Positions 17,254 to 26,396 of a DNA stretch of 64,000 nt are shown here, one piece after another. The first letter of the stretch is position 1. Each line of letters starts with the position of its first letter. The translations under genes were made by a program, and so were the position numbers. The notes beneath the pieces are model-generated. The model saw only the letters and a list, made by a program, of their open reading frames with translations, was not told the origin of the DNA and made no database searches. Origin of the DNA: Caballeronia sp. dw_19 (GTDB lineage Bacteria; Pseudomonadota; Gammaproteobacteria; Burkholderiales; Burkholderiaceae); NCBI RefSeq assembly GCF_018449515.1, contig NZ_JAAVUQ010000022.1, positions 1-64,000 on the forward strand, in the 5' to 3' direction.

Positions 17254-19667
17254 TAAAGTTGCGCTCCGATTTCTTTCAGTTGCTGCCACACGCGATAGCT
17301 GTTGTGCGGCATCGTCATGTTCGAGATCCCCAGATGTTCGAACGCATCGACGATTGCGGCCGTGAACGTGGGAATGGACCCAACGTGAGGCGACTCGGCA
17401 ACACCCTTGGCGCCGAGGGGGTGGTGCGGCGAAGGCGTGACGGTGAAGTCGGTCTCCCAGGTCGGCGTCTCGACCGCTGTGGGCAGAAAGTAGTCCATCA
17501 ACGAGTTACCCATGATGTTGCCCTGCGCGTCGAACGGCAGTTGCTGCCCCATCGCAACCGCGAAGCCCTCGGTCAGACCACCGTGGATCTGGCCTTCGAT
17601 GATCATCGGGTTGATTCGCGTGCCGCAATCGTCGAGCGCGTAGAAGAGACGGATCTTGGTCTCGCCGGTATGGCGGTCGATGTCGGCCACACACAGATAG
17701 ATGCCGAAGGGGTACGTGAAGTTGGGTGGGTCGTAGTAGTGCACTGCCTCGAGACCCGGCTCAAGGCCGGGTGGTGGCGAGTTGTATGAAGCCCAGGCGA
17801 TGTCCTTCATCGACTTGAATCGCGCGTCGTCGCCCTTGACCTTGAAGCGATCGACCTCCCAGTCGAGATCGTTCTCGCCGACCTCGAGCAGGTGCGCAGC
17901 GATCTTGCGAGCTTTCGCATGGATCTTGCGTGCGGCAATGGCGATCGCGGCGCCAGCCACCGGCGTAGAGCGCGACCCGTAGGTGCCCAGGCCGTATGGT
18001 GCGGTCGAGGTGTCGCCCTCTTCGACCTGGATCACTTCCGACGGAATGCCCAGCTCGGTCGCGATGATCTGGGCATACGTGGTCTGGTGGCCCTGACCCT
18101 GGGTGATCGTGCCCATCCGCGCGATGGCGCTGCCGGTCGGGTGGATGCGGATTTCGCAGCTATCGAACATGCCGACGCCCAGGATGTCGCAGATCTTGCT
18201 CGGACCCGCGCCCACGACTTCGGTGAAAGTCACCAGCCCGATGCCCATCAGCGTGGGCGATTGTGGGTCGGCGCGCTTGGTGGCCTGTTCGGCACGCAGT
18301 CCCTTGTAGTCGACGGCGTCGAGCACCTTCTTCAGAGCCGTGTGGTAATCGCCGGAGTCGTACTCGAAACCGAACGCGGACGTATACGGGAACTGCTCCT
18401 TGCGGATAAAATTCTTCGCACGGATCTCAGCCTTGTCCATTCCCAGCTTGAACGCGAGGATGTCGACCATCCGCTCGACCAGATAGACCGCCTCGGTGAC
18501 GCGAAACGAGCAGCGGTACGACACCCCGCCAGGTGCCTTGTTCGTGTACACGCCCTTCACACTGCAGAACGCAGCGGGAATGTCGTACGAACCCGAGCAG
18601 ATGTGGAACATGCCAGCCGGAAATTTGGTTGGGTCGGCGCAGGCGTCGAACGCGCCATGGTCAGCGATGACATTGACGCGCAACCCGACGATCTTGCCGT
18701 CGGCTGTGGCGGCAATCTCGCCGTCCATATGGTAGTCGCGGGCGAACGCCGTCGACGACAGGTTCTCGATGCGATCTTCGATCCACTTGACTGGCTTGCC
18801 GAGCACGATGCTGGCGACGATAGCGCAAACGTAGCCCGGGTAGATGCCGACCTTGTTGCCGAAGCCACCTCCGATGTCGGGGCTGACGATGCGCACCTTG
18901 GATTCGGGGATGCCGGACAGCATCGACACGACGGTGCGGACGACGTGCGGCGCCTGCGACGTGATGTAGGTGGTCAGATCGCCACGGATCGGGTCGAAGC
19001 TGGCGACACAGCCACAGGTCTCGAGCGGGCACGGGTGCACGCGCGGGTAGACGATGCGCTCGGCGACACTGACGGCCGCCGACGCGAACGCCGCCTCGGT
19101 GGCATCTGGATCGCCGGCGGTCCACGTGAAGATGTGATTGTGGTGATCGCGTTTGCCGTGGGCGCCGACTGTCTTGCCCGCAAGATCATCGCGAACGACA
19201 GGAGCATCGGGGGCGAGTGCTGAGTACGGATCCACGACCGGTGTTAGCTCGTCGTACTCGACCTGAACGGCAGCCGCGCCGTCGGCTGCGATGTAGCGGT
19301 CCTCGGCGATGACGACGGCCACTTCCTGCATCTGGAAATGCACCTTGCCGTCGGCCAGCACTGCGGCGACGTCGCCGGCCAGCGTCGGCATCCAGTGCAA
19401 GTTCAGCGGCTTCAGGTCTTCCGCGGTCAGGATTGCGACGACGCCGGGGATCTTCAGCGCCTCGCTCTTGTCGATATTCGTGATGCGGGCGTGCGCGATC
19501 GACGATCGCACGATCGCCATGTGCAGCATGCCGGGCATTTTGATGTCGTCGACGTAGTTGCCCTTGCCCTGGATGAAGCGTGCATCTTCCTTGCGAAGGC
19601 GGCTTTCCCCCATGCCCTGGAGAGCGGCGGTGCGCTCCAGGACGCTTTGATCGACCGACACGTTCAT
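17253..19667 (-). CDS. coxL: CO dehydrogenase large subunit CoxL, form I
   Basis: CoxL carries the CuSMo active site that oxidises CO to CO2. The 804-residue protein shows the form I active-site loop VSYRCSFR with the Cu-ligating Cys at residue 386 and the catalytic Glu in [14 protein letters not shown] (residue 758). Further Mo-hydroxylase motifs include GRGNYVDD-like [30 protein letters not shown] and [17 protein letters not shown]. Form I enzymes usually read AYxCSFR; here Ser replaces Ala. Form II enzymes have AYRGAGR, so this is clearly form I. The ATG overlaps the coxS stop and the stop overlaps coxG. Confidence 0.97.
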   Translation of the reverse strand: MNVSVDQSVLERTAALQGMGESRLRKEDARFIQGKGNYVDDIKMPGMLHMAIVRSSIAHARITNIDKSEALKIPGVVAILTAEDLKPLNLHWMPTLAGDVAAVLADGKVHFQMQEVAVVIAEDRYIAADGAAAVQVEYDELTPVVDPYSALAPDAPVVRDDLAGKTVGAHGKRDHHNHIFTWTAGDPDATEAAFASAAVSVAERIVYPRVHPCPLETCGCVASFDPIRGDLTTYITSQAPHVVRTVVSMLSGIPESKVRIVSPDIGGGFGNKVGIYPGYVCAIVASIVLGKPVKWIEDRIENLSSTAFARDYHMDGEIAATADGKIVGLRVNVIADHGAFDACADPTKFPAGMFHICSGSYDIPAAFCSVKGVYTNKAPGGVSYRCSFRVTEAVYLVERMVDILAFKLGMDKAEIRAKNFIRKEQFPYTSAFGFEYDSGDYHTALKKVLDAVDYKGLRAEQATKRADPQSPTLMGIGLVTFTEVVGAGPSKICDILGVGMFDSCEIRIHPTGSAIARMGTITQGQGHQTTYAQIIATELGIPSEVIQVEEGDTSTAPYGLGTYGSRSTPVAGAAIAIAARKIHAKARKIAAHLLEVGENDLDWEVDRFKVKGDDARFKSMKDIAWASYNSPPPGLEPGLEAVHYYDPPNFTYPFGIYLCVADIDRHTGETKIRLFYALDDCGTRINPMIIEGQIHGGLTEGFAVAMGQQLPFDAQGNIMGNSLMDYFLPTAVETPTWETDFTVTPSPHHPLGAKGVAESPHVGSIPTFTAAIVDAFEHLGISNMTMPHNSYRVWQQLKEIGAQL

Positions 19668-20158
19668 GCAGCCTCCACTTCGGATTTCTGTTGCAGTTTG
19701 GCCGCGGCGTATTGCACGGCCTTAACGATGTTCTGGTAGCCGGTACAACGGCATAGGTTGCCGGCCATGCCGTGGCGGATCTCGGTGTCGGTGGGATTCG
19801 GGTTGTCCTGCAGCAGGCGGTAGGCGCGCGTCAACATGCCCGGTGTGCAGAAGCCACACTGCAAGCCGTGCTCCCTGTAGAAGCCTTCCTGCACCGCGTG
19901 CAGCACGCCGCCCTGCGCGAGTCCCTCGACAGTGACGAGCTCGGAGCCTTCGCACTGCACCGCCAGGTGCGTGCACGACTTGACCGAGCGGCCGTCGACG
20001 TCGACCGTGCAAGCGCCGCAATGGGTGGTCTCGCAGCCGATGTGCGGACCCGTCAGGTTGCATTCTTCACGCAGGAAGTGGATCAGCAACATGCGGGGCT
20101 CGACGGCCTTCTCGACCGCCTTGCCGTTGATCTTCAGATTGACAATCGTCTTGGACAT
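19664..20158 (-). CDS. coxS: CO dehydrogenase small [2Fe-2S] subunit CoxS
   Basis: CoxS holds two [2Fe-2S] clusters that carry electrons from the Mo site to the FAD subunit. The 164-residue protein has the plant-type ferredoxin cluster ligands Cys42, 47, 50 and 62 ([10 protein letters not shown]) and the second cluster ligands Cys101, 104, 136 and 138 ([18 protein letters not shown]). Length and motifs match the family. The start [12 protein letters not shown] at 20158 was chosen because the upstream extension has no similarity and lies in the gap after coxM. Confidence 0.97.
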   Translation of the reverse strand: MSKTIVNLKINGKAVEKAVEPRMLLIHFLREECNLTGPHIGCETTHCGACTVDVDGRSVKSCTHLAVQCEGSELVTVEGLAQGGVLHAVQEGFYREHGLQCGFCTPGMLTRAYRLLQDNPNPTDTEIRHGMAGNLCRCTGYQNIVKAVQYAAAKLQQKSEVEAA

Positions 20159-20180
20159 GAGTTTCCTCGCTCCTGGTGTT

Positions 20181-21044
20181 TCAACGGCAACGGGCCGCGG
20201 CATTGCGGATAGCGCGCTTGACCATTTCCCCAGCCATCGCGGTCTTGTATTCGACGTTGCCGCGCAGGTCTTCCGTGGGATCGGCGATGCCCATCGCGGC
20301 GGCAGCGGCGGCGTCGATCGTCGCGTCAGTCAGCGGCTTGCCAATCAGTGCCTGCTCGGCGGCGGCGGCGCGCAGCGCAACGGGCGCTGCGTTGGTCAGT
20401 GCGATGCGCACGGCGCTGACGGTCTCGCCCGACTTGCGCATCACGACCGCGGCGCCCGCCGTGGCGAAGTCGCCGGTCTTGCGCTTGAGCTTCTCGTAGG
20501 CCCAGCCAGTGCCGACGGCTAGCGACGCGATGCGGATCTCGCACAGGATCTCGTCTTCCGCGAGCTCGGTCATGTAAGTGCCGTGGAAGAAGTTGTCGGC
20601 TTTGACGGTACGGCGGCCCTTGGGTCCTTGCAGCACGAACGACGCGTCGAGCGCGAGCGCGATCGCGGGATGGTCATTGCCGGGGTCGCCATGGGCGATG
20701 TCTCCGCCAATCGTGCCTCGGTTGCGCACCTGAGGATCGGCGATCAGCCTGGCGGCTGCGCAGATGAGCGGCACCTTGTCGAGCAGCAGCGCCGAAGTAA
20801 TCAGATCGGCCTCGCAGGTCATCGCGCCAATGACAATCTCGCTACCTTCTTCGCGGATGCCGCGCAGCTCGGGAATGCGGTTGATGTCGATCAGGTGCGC
20901 GGGCGCAGCGAACCGCAGTTTCATCATCGGCAGCAGGCTGTGACCTCCCGCTAGCAGCTTCGCCTCGCTGCCCAGGCTACCCAGCAGGGAAATTGCCTCG
21001 CTGATGGATTTGGGCGCGTGATAATCGAACGCGGCTGGAATCAT
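20181..21044 (-). CDS. coxM: CO dehydrogenase medium FAD subunit CoxM
   Basis: CoxM binds FAD and passes electrons on to the quinone pool. The 287-residue protein has the two FAD motifs of the family at the expected places, AGGHSLLP (residues 32-39) and TIGGD (111-115), followed by [12 protein letters not shown], plus the C-terminal CO-dehydrogenase flavoprotein domain with [17 protein letters not shown]. The ATG at 21044 follows GGAGA with a seven-base spacer. It is the first structural gene of the operon; 22 bases separate it from coxS. Confidence 0.97.
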   Translation of the reverse strand: MIPAAFDYHAPKSISEAISLLGSLGSEAKLLAGGHSLLPMMKLRFAAPAHLIDINRIPELRGIREEGSEIVIGAMTCEADLITSALLLDKVPLICAAARLIADPQVRNRGTIGGDIAHGDPGNDHPAIALALDASFVLQGPKGRRTVKADNFFHGTYMTELAEDEILCEIRIASLAVGTGWAYEKLKRKTGDFATAGAAVVMRKSGETVSAVRIALTNAAPVALRAAAAEQALIGKPLTDATIDAAAAAAMGIADPTEDLRGNVEYKTAMAGEMVKRAIRNAAARCR

Positions 21045-21144
21045 CAAGGTCTCCGTCTTACGTGTTATGAGCTGAAAACCAGTCTGACCGCAAATCACCA
21101 ATTGCTCAACTCATGCCCAAATTCGCTCTTTGCCTCTGTCATAG

Positions 21145-21174
21145 CGCGAATTGCAATTGGCACGACACGAAATG
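21145..21174 (-). promoter_or_regulatory. Candidate RcoM/LytTR binding site upstream of coxM
   Basis: On the minus strand CATTTCGTG and CAATTCGCG form two 9-bp direct repeats separated by 12 bp (21 bp start to start), the arrangement bound by LytTR dimers. Extended, both copies share TTGCAWTTCGYG and contain the TTnnnG element that I recall as described for RcoM targets. The site lies about 100 bp upstream of the coxM start. It is inferred from sequence alone. Confidence 0.55.
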
Positions 21175-21389
21175 CAAACAGGTTGCGCGGGCTGCGTAAT
21201 ATGCATAACAGCGCGATGAGGCCGTAAGGGAAAACGATACCTAGTATTTACCTTAGGTATGCTATGTATGAAAGGAACGCCACGACCTGCGGCGCAACGC
21301 ATCGTCGTTGTGCATCGAAGCCAGGTCCATCGTGCGCACGTCCAAGGCGTCGCGCACCTGGACGGCATATCTCCTGCGACTCGGGATGA

Positions 21390-22145
21390 TCAGGGATGAC
21401 GCCCGGTAGTGACCATGTTCGTCACGCCGAGACGTTGGAGCAGCGCGGGCGCGCTGGTGCGTGACACTGGCACCCCGGCACCGCCGTCGATCACCTGGAC
21501 CACGACGCGACTGCCCTCGCGCGAGACGGCCTTGACGGCGCCGATGTTCACGATGTGACTGCGGTGCACGCGCATGAATACGTCCGGATCCAGCCGTGCT
21601 TCGATGTCACTGATACTCAGGTTGCAAAAGCTGGCACCTTCGGCCGTGACAACCCAACTGTAATGTCCGTCTGAATATAGATGGAGTATCTTTTCTGTGT
21701 CCACCAATACGACATGGTTGTCGGACGCGGTTGGAATCTTGTTCAACCGACGGCGCTGGTTCCTGTCCGTGCTCTCTGGAGTTTCAGTACTGACCGCGTC
21801 GGTGATATCGTGGAATATTAGGATATATCCAGCCGGACGCGACTCAACGTCAGAGATGCGCGTCACCTTGATCAGCAGCACCCGTTCCGGGATATTGATG
21901 ATCATGGTCATCGGTGGCGGGTTCGCGACAGGGCAGACCGCCGCCTGCTCGAGCAGGAACGCGACTTTGGCTCGCGAGCGCTCAGGATGAAACGACAGCA
22001 CATCCCGCTCGAACGGTCGCAGTTCGTCAACCGGCAGCGTCGCGCGCGCGATATCGTTCATGCCCACCACGCGCCGGTTGACATCGAGATAGACGACGCC
22101 GACCTCCGCGCGCTCGAGCGAGTACAGCGGGGAAATTTGCGTCAC
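21390..22145 (-). CDS. rcoM: RcoM: CO-sensing PAS-LytTR transcriptional activator
   Basis: RcoM is a haem-PAS regulator that activates cox genes when CO binds. The 251-residue product starts at GTG 22145 after AGAGGAT. Residues 10-130 form a PAS domain (VGVVYLDVNRRVVGMND) with His53 in FHPERSR, Cys71 in CPVANPPP and Met81 in MIINIPER, aligning with the haem ligands I recall for Burkholderia RcoM (His74, Cys94, Met104). After the linker RRRLNKIPTASDNHVVLVDT comes a LytTR DNA-binding domain: ILHLYSDGHYSWVVT, CNLSISDIEARLDP and VFMRVHRSHIVNIGAVKAV. It lies directly upstream of coxM with a 345-bp gap. Confidence 0.93.
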   Translation of the reverse strand: MTQISPLYSLERAEVGVVYLDVNRRVVGMNDIARATLPVDELRPFERDVLSFHPERSRAKVAFLLEQAAVCPVANPPPMTMIINIPERVLLIKVTRISDVESRPAGYILIFHDITDAVSTETPESTDRNQRRRLNKIPTASDNHVVLVDTEKILHLYSDGHYSWVVTAEGASFCNLSISDIEARLDPDVFMRVHRSHIVNIGAVKAVSREGSRVVVQVIDGGAGVPVSRTSAPALLQRLGVTNMVTTGRHP

Positions 22146-22189
22146 GCGTGATCCTCTGGGAGCCAAACGTGCCAATCGCAGTTGACAGA

Positions 22190-22640
22190 CTGCAACCGGG
22201 CTATAGACATGCAATGCAGGATTGCTCTTGCGCAGAGAGACTCCGCGACAGCGCAAACTCTCGTGCTATCTCGTCGACCAAACCAGGTGCGTTGATCCGG
22301 TGCAGAAAGCAGGGCTTCGTCTTCAGGACGCGTCAGCGAGTGCATAAGGGTACGCGTAAAGCGCTTGCTCGCGATTGCGAGAACCCGTTGAATCTGTGCG
22401 GAACGATCCGGTGCCTCGAAGGCGACGTAATGGAAGAAAGAGCGCCGCGCCGTAAGGCGAAGATTACGGCTACCCATACCATTCCAGCGCTGGCGCTTCT
22501 CCAGTTCGTCGAGAAATTCAACTACCAGAGGAGCATCGATGTGCTCAAGGTCCAGTTGTGACGGTGACTTGTGCAACTGCTGCTACGCGAATTTTAGAAA
22601 TTGACGAAAGTATCGCGATAGGAACTGATCGTGTGCCCTT
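22190..22640 (-). pseudogene. Tyrosine recombinase/integrase remnant
   Basis: The minus strand contains the N-terminal core-binding domain of a phage-type integrase: HTISSYRDTF, then after a frame change FLKFA, a TAG stop, QQLHKSPSQLDLEHIDAP, VVEFLDELEKRQRWNG, RNLRLTARRSFFHYVAFEAP and TLMHSLTRPEDEALLSAPDQ. Similarity fades after RTWFGRRD, before any of the catalytic Arg-His-Arg-Tyr residues, so the enzyme is dead. It ends just upstream of rcoM. Together with the IS element next to it, it marks this boundary as a site of past DNA acquisition. Confidence 0.8.
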
Positions 22641-22993
22641 GAGCTCCGCGAGTTTTCCCACGTCGATGAGATGGCCTCTGACAGGCTGCGGGGAGCGTGG
22701 TATTCGAAAGGGCGATGTATCACGTGGGTCTCCTGGCTTTTATCGGTCGGCGAACGGGAACGTCATCGGCCTGTAGCTCATAAGCATTTCACAGGACGAC
22801 GCAGCAATTCAAGGCGAGTTCTTCAACGGCGGAATAGGTGCGTCAACTGTCGGCTAGCCAGCGTGAATTGCGATTAGTCCACTGCACGTACGCACTGGAA
22901 GGTGCAGCGGGACCCTGTATGTCTGGGATCAAAACGTCACGCCAAAACCGACGCCCAGGATCCAGGGGTTGATTTTCAGGGTGCCGATCGGAG

Positions 22994-23814
22994 GGTTCTG
23001 TCGCAGTAAGCCGATCTGCTATGGTGGTCGGTTCCGAGACGAGCGATGTAACGAATGACCAAGACCCCGAACGCCACTGTGAGCAAGGCGCTAAAACGGC
23101 TGCATTACCCGCTGGATATAATGCTGACATGCGTACGTTGGTACGTCGCCTATCCGTTGAGTCTGCGTCATCTGGAAGAAATGATGTCCGAGCGGGCAGT
23201 GTCGGTCGATCATTCGACGGTGCACCGGTGGGCTATCAAATTGCTGCCTGCGCTCGGTAAGGCATTCGGACCGTACAAGAAAAAGGTTGGTCGAAGTTGG
23301 CGAATGGATGAGACCTACATCAAGGTCAAGGGCGAATGGAGGTACCTGTACCGGGCCGTTGATAAGGCCGGCGACACGGTTGACTTCCTGTTCCGCGCCA
23401 AGCGGGACAAGGCCGCGGCCCGGCGCTATTTCGAAAAGGCGATCGCTGGAAACGGCGTACCGGAGACGGTGACGATCGACAAGAGCGGAGCGAATCTTGC
23501 AGGGCTAAATGCGATCAATGCTGATCGCGAAGTGCCGATCAAAATTCGACAATCGAAGTATCTGAACAACGTGGTGGAGCAAGACCATCGATCGATCAAA
23601 CGGATCGTACGACCAATGCTAGGATTCAAGAGCTTCCGTTGCGCCCGCATCATTTTAGGCGGTATCGAACTCATGCACATGATAGCGAAAGGGCAGATGA
23701 AGAGTGACGATGGACGGCGTCGTTCAGTCGCCGAGCAATTCTACGATCTCGCGAAATAAGCATTCCTATCCGTTCTGTCTCACCTCCACCTAATTTCCTT
23801 ACTGCGACAGAACC
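22994..23814 (+). mobile_element. IS6-family insertion sequence, 821 bp
   Basis: The element is bounded by perfect 17-bp inverted repeats, GGTTCTGTCGCAGTAAG at 22994-23010 and its complement at 23798-23814, and contains one transposase gene. Length and organisation fit the IS6/IS26 group. The 8-bp flanks (GATCGGAG and AGAAATCT) are different, so no target duplication remains; this suggests that recombination after insertion, or replicative cointegrate formation and deletion, joined unrelated flanks here. Confidence 0.93.
23055..23759 (+). CDS. IS6-family DDE transposase
   Basis: A full-length 234-residue transposase that catalyses replicative, cointegrate-forming transposition. It has the small N-terminal DNA-binding part (LDIMLTCVRWYVAYPLSLRH, VSVDHSTVHRWAIKLLP) and the DDE catalytic core: WRMDETYIKVKGEWRYLYRA (first Asp), ETVTIDKSGANLAGL (second Asp) and NNVVEQDHRSIKRIVRPMLG (Glu), with the family C-terminus GFKSFRCARIILGGIELMH. 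The frame is intact, so the element may still be mobile. Confidence 0.95.
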   Translation: MTKTPNATVSKALKRLHYPLDIMLTCVRWYVAYPLSLRHLEEMMSERAVSVDHSTVHRWAIKLLPALGKAFGPYKKKVGRSWRMDETYIKVKGEWRYLYRAVDKAGDTVDFLFRAKRDKAAARRYFEKAIAGNGVPETVTIDKSGANLAGLNAINADREVPIKIRQSKYLNNVVEQDHRSIKRIVRPMLGFKSFRCARIILGGIELMHMIAKGQMKSDDGRRRSVAEQFYDLAK

Positions 23815-24105
23815 AGAAATCTTGCGCTGAGACTGGATTTCACGCGACGTTTCTCCAGTTTGCGGCATTCACGTATTGTCCGGTCCATCATCGCACCCTG
23901 CGCGGCACCTCTGGATTCGATCAAAACCGGCCTCCGAAATCGCATTTCGAGACCTAATTCGGTAGCCTTGTCAGGCCGATCATCCCCTGCTCGATTACGC
24001 CGATCCGCAACAGCCGGCGTCGCTCCGTCCAGTCAATCCCGGACGGTAGGTGTCGATGGCATAATTGGCTTTCACTTGAACAGCCGCTGGCTCCCGATTT
24101 CAAGC

Positions 24106-24978
24106 ATGCAACTCGATATTTTTGCAGATAGCCGCGATGTGATGCTGCGCAACGATGTCTTGAGCGCGCTGCAACGCTACGACGCGCGTGAGACACAGCA
24201 GACCCTTCGGCGGCTGAGTGACGAGTATCCCGATGACGACAGCATTCCCCAACTGACCGCTCTGGCCGGCGCACTCGATCTGCGCTCAACCGTCGCGTTC
24301 TCCAAGCATCAAGTTGCGGCTGAAGCACGCGGTGGGCTCGTTGAAAAAACCACGCCGGCCGCCCTGCGCATGTGGGGCGAGCATGCGGGCAGCAGATGGC
24401 TTTTGCCTCTATGGCGGGAACTGGCGCAGCGCGCGACTTCGCTGCCCTTCCGAGGCGATTCGATCGACACCCATGCAGCAGCGCTATGGCTGAAGGCAGG
24501 CGGTTGGTCGGATGCGCGCGAATCGGTCCTTACTATCGAATCATGGCGTCGCATTCCTGCGCCGCTAGCATGGATGGCCGAAGCCTCCTACCGGCTCGAC
24601 GCACTGGAGGACACTTGGCCCCTCCTGGCGGAACTCGCATGGCTCGCGCCGGATCGCTGTGCCGGGCTTGTCGAACGAATGGGCGACAAGTCGTTGGATT
24701 CGTTGCTCAAGAAGTTCTACGCGAGCTTTGAAGGCGCCGGTGATAGCACGGATATCGCTTGGTTTCCTGCCTGGGTCTTGATCGAGAAACCCGCTCTTGC
24801 GCGCCTCCTGATCGCGGCGCAACCCTCAACGCAGGCAAGTCCGGAACGCGCCATGCGACTGCTGCTTGAATTGCTCAGCCTTGAGCGACAAGGCCGCCAC
24901 TACGACGTTTTGGATTACCGCAAAAAGCTTCAGGGCTTGCACGCCTCGCTCTACTTGTCCTACATGAGCACTCGCTGA
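24106..24978 (+). CDS. Conserved hypothetical protein of a two-gene TPR-like pair (first gene)
   Basis: A 290-residue soluble protein that begins MQLDIFADSRDVMLRNDVL and ends near LYLSYMSTR. I recall a widespread proteobacterial family with this start and end, nearly always followed by the gene type found next here; no function is established to my knowledge. Alternating helices (VLSALQRYDARETQQTLRRL, WLKAGGWSDARESVLTIESW, RLDALEDTWPLLAELAWLAP) suggest a tetratricopeptide-like helical repeat scaffold. ATG 24106 was chosen by family start; the frame is open back to 23860 without similarity. It follows the IS6 element, whose insertion removed whatever lay upstream. Confidence 0.75.
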   Translation: MQLDIFADSRDVMLRNDVLSALQRYDARETQQTLRRLSDEYPDDDSIPQLTALAGALDLRSTVAFSKHQVAAEARGGLVEKTTPAALRMWGEHAGSRWLLPLWRELAQRATSLPFRGDSIDTHAAALWLKAGGWSDARESVLTIESWRRIPAPLAWMAEASYRLDALEDTWPLLAELAWLAPDRCAGLVERMGDKSLDSLLKKFYASFEGAGDSTDIAWFPAWVLIEKPALARLLIAAQPSTQASPERAMRLLLELLSLERQGRHYDVLDYRKKLQGLHASLYLSYMSTR

Positions 24979-24990
24979 TTGAAAACTTCA

Positions 24991-26208
24991 ATGGTCGGAA
25001 GAAGCTTCCACAAGTGGGCATTCGCTTCCCACTTTCGACGTCAGGCTTTCGGTTGGCGCTCAGCGCTGCCGATTCAGGGTCTGAAGGAAGCGGGAACAGA
25101 AATCAAGCGCACGGCGCGCACTGACCCTCTGCTTGCGGCCGACGGCGCTGTTTTGCTTCTTGAAAAGCTCTCGCCCGCGCTGGAGCAAGTCGATAGCTCC
25201 TCCGGGGCACTGGGAAGCGCGGTGAATCGCGCCATCGACGTACTCGTCCCGATCATCGCTGCGCCAGACGTGACAGAATCCGTGCGCGAAGCGTGGCTTG
25301 AGCGGCTATTCGATACGCTACAAGAAGACCGGATACCGTACATCGAACACTTAGGTGACCTTTGGGGCCAGTTATGCGTGACGCCGTCAATCGCCTCGGC
25401 TTGGGCAGAACGGCTTTTGGGGACGACCACACGTGTGTTAGGCCCTGATGCCCATGGCGAGTTCTTTACCGGCACGACTGCTTGCCTGAGCGCGCTCTAC
25501 GGCGCTCAACGCTACGAAGAATTGATCCGACTGGCGGACAGCGCACGTTTCAACTGGTGGCACTACCGTCGCTGGGGAGTCGATGCGTTGATGGCGCAAG
25601 GCCAGCCAGCCGAAGCACTCCGCTATGCACAGGCTTGACAGGAATCCAATGCCCCACTTGGCGCGGTCGCGAAAGCCTGTGAGACGATCCTCTTGCAGTC
25701 CGGAATGATTGATGAGGCCTACGCCCGCTACGCAATCATCGCCGACGAGGGAACCACCCATCTGGCGACGTTTCGCGCCATCGTCAAAAAGTACCCGCAC
25801 AAGCAGCCGGGCGATGTCCTGCACGACCTCGTAGCCAGCGATCCTGGCTCGGAAGGCAAATGGTTTGCAGCGGCCAAGGACGCGGGTCTCTTCGAGTTGG
25901 CCGCGTCGCTTGCGAAGCGAAGTCCCACCGATCCGCGAACGCTCACCCGCGCAGCGAGAGACTTCGGCGATAGTCAACCTGACTTCGCGATGTCATGCGG
26001 GCTGAGCGCGCTGCACTGGATGGCGGCGGGCTATGGTTACGATATTACGCGTATCGATGTACTCGACGCATACGCTGCAATCGTCCATGCCGGCGAAGCG
26101 CTGGGCATAGCCACGGCCGAAATTAACGCGCGCATTCGGGCCCAGCTAGGCAACCGAGGCAGAGAGCGAACGGTGGTCGAGGAGGCTTTGGCACATTACA
26201 TCCGTTGA
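24991..26208 (+). pseudogene. Second gene of the TPR-like pair, interrupted by an in-frame TGA
   Basis: The family member should run uninterrupted for about 405 residues, starting MVGRSFHKWAFASHF at 24991, 12 bases after the previous stop. It reads DPLLAADGAVLLLEKLSPAL and GALGSAVNRAIDVLVPIIA, WWHYRRWGVDALMAQGQPAE, then meets TGA at 25636-25638. The same frame continues beyond with family sequence: SGMIDEAYARYAIIAD, GTTHLATFRAIVKKYPHK, GSEGKWFAAAKDAGLFELA and SPTDPRTLTRAARDFG. A single substitution therefore splits an otherwise intact helical-repeat protein. Two separate polypeptides, readthrough or loss of function are possible. Confidence 0.75.
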
Positions 26209-26396
26209 TGCGAACACCAGCGCGCAAAAGTCAGCGTGTGTCGAAACGATTATCGAGGATTGCGCGAACAGCCCTTGATGAGCGAGCGCAATGACTCTCC
26301 TCGACCCAGTGGGGCGACATGGATGCGGCTCACGCCTGTCCGCTTTCGATTCAGATTCAGCCCACCTGCGGCGACACCCATACAGAAGACGTGATA

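Noticed and set aside
17892-19223. 443-codon plus-strand frame inside coxL
   Set aside because: Antisense of coxL; composition is Arg/Asp/Gly-rich as expected for a shadow frame.
21237-21260. Inverted repeat ATACCTA...TAGGTAT upstream of coxM
   Set aside because: Only 7-bp arms with 10-bp spacing; may occur by chance and does not match the LytTR site type, so not listed as a feature.
22986-23822. Target-site duplication of the IS6 element
   Set aside because: The 8-bp flanks are different.
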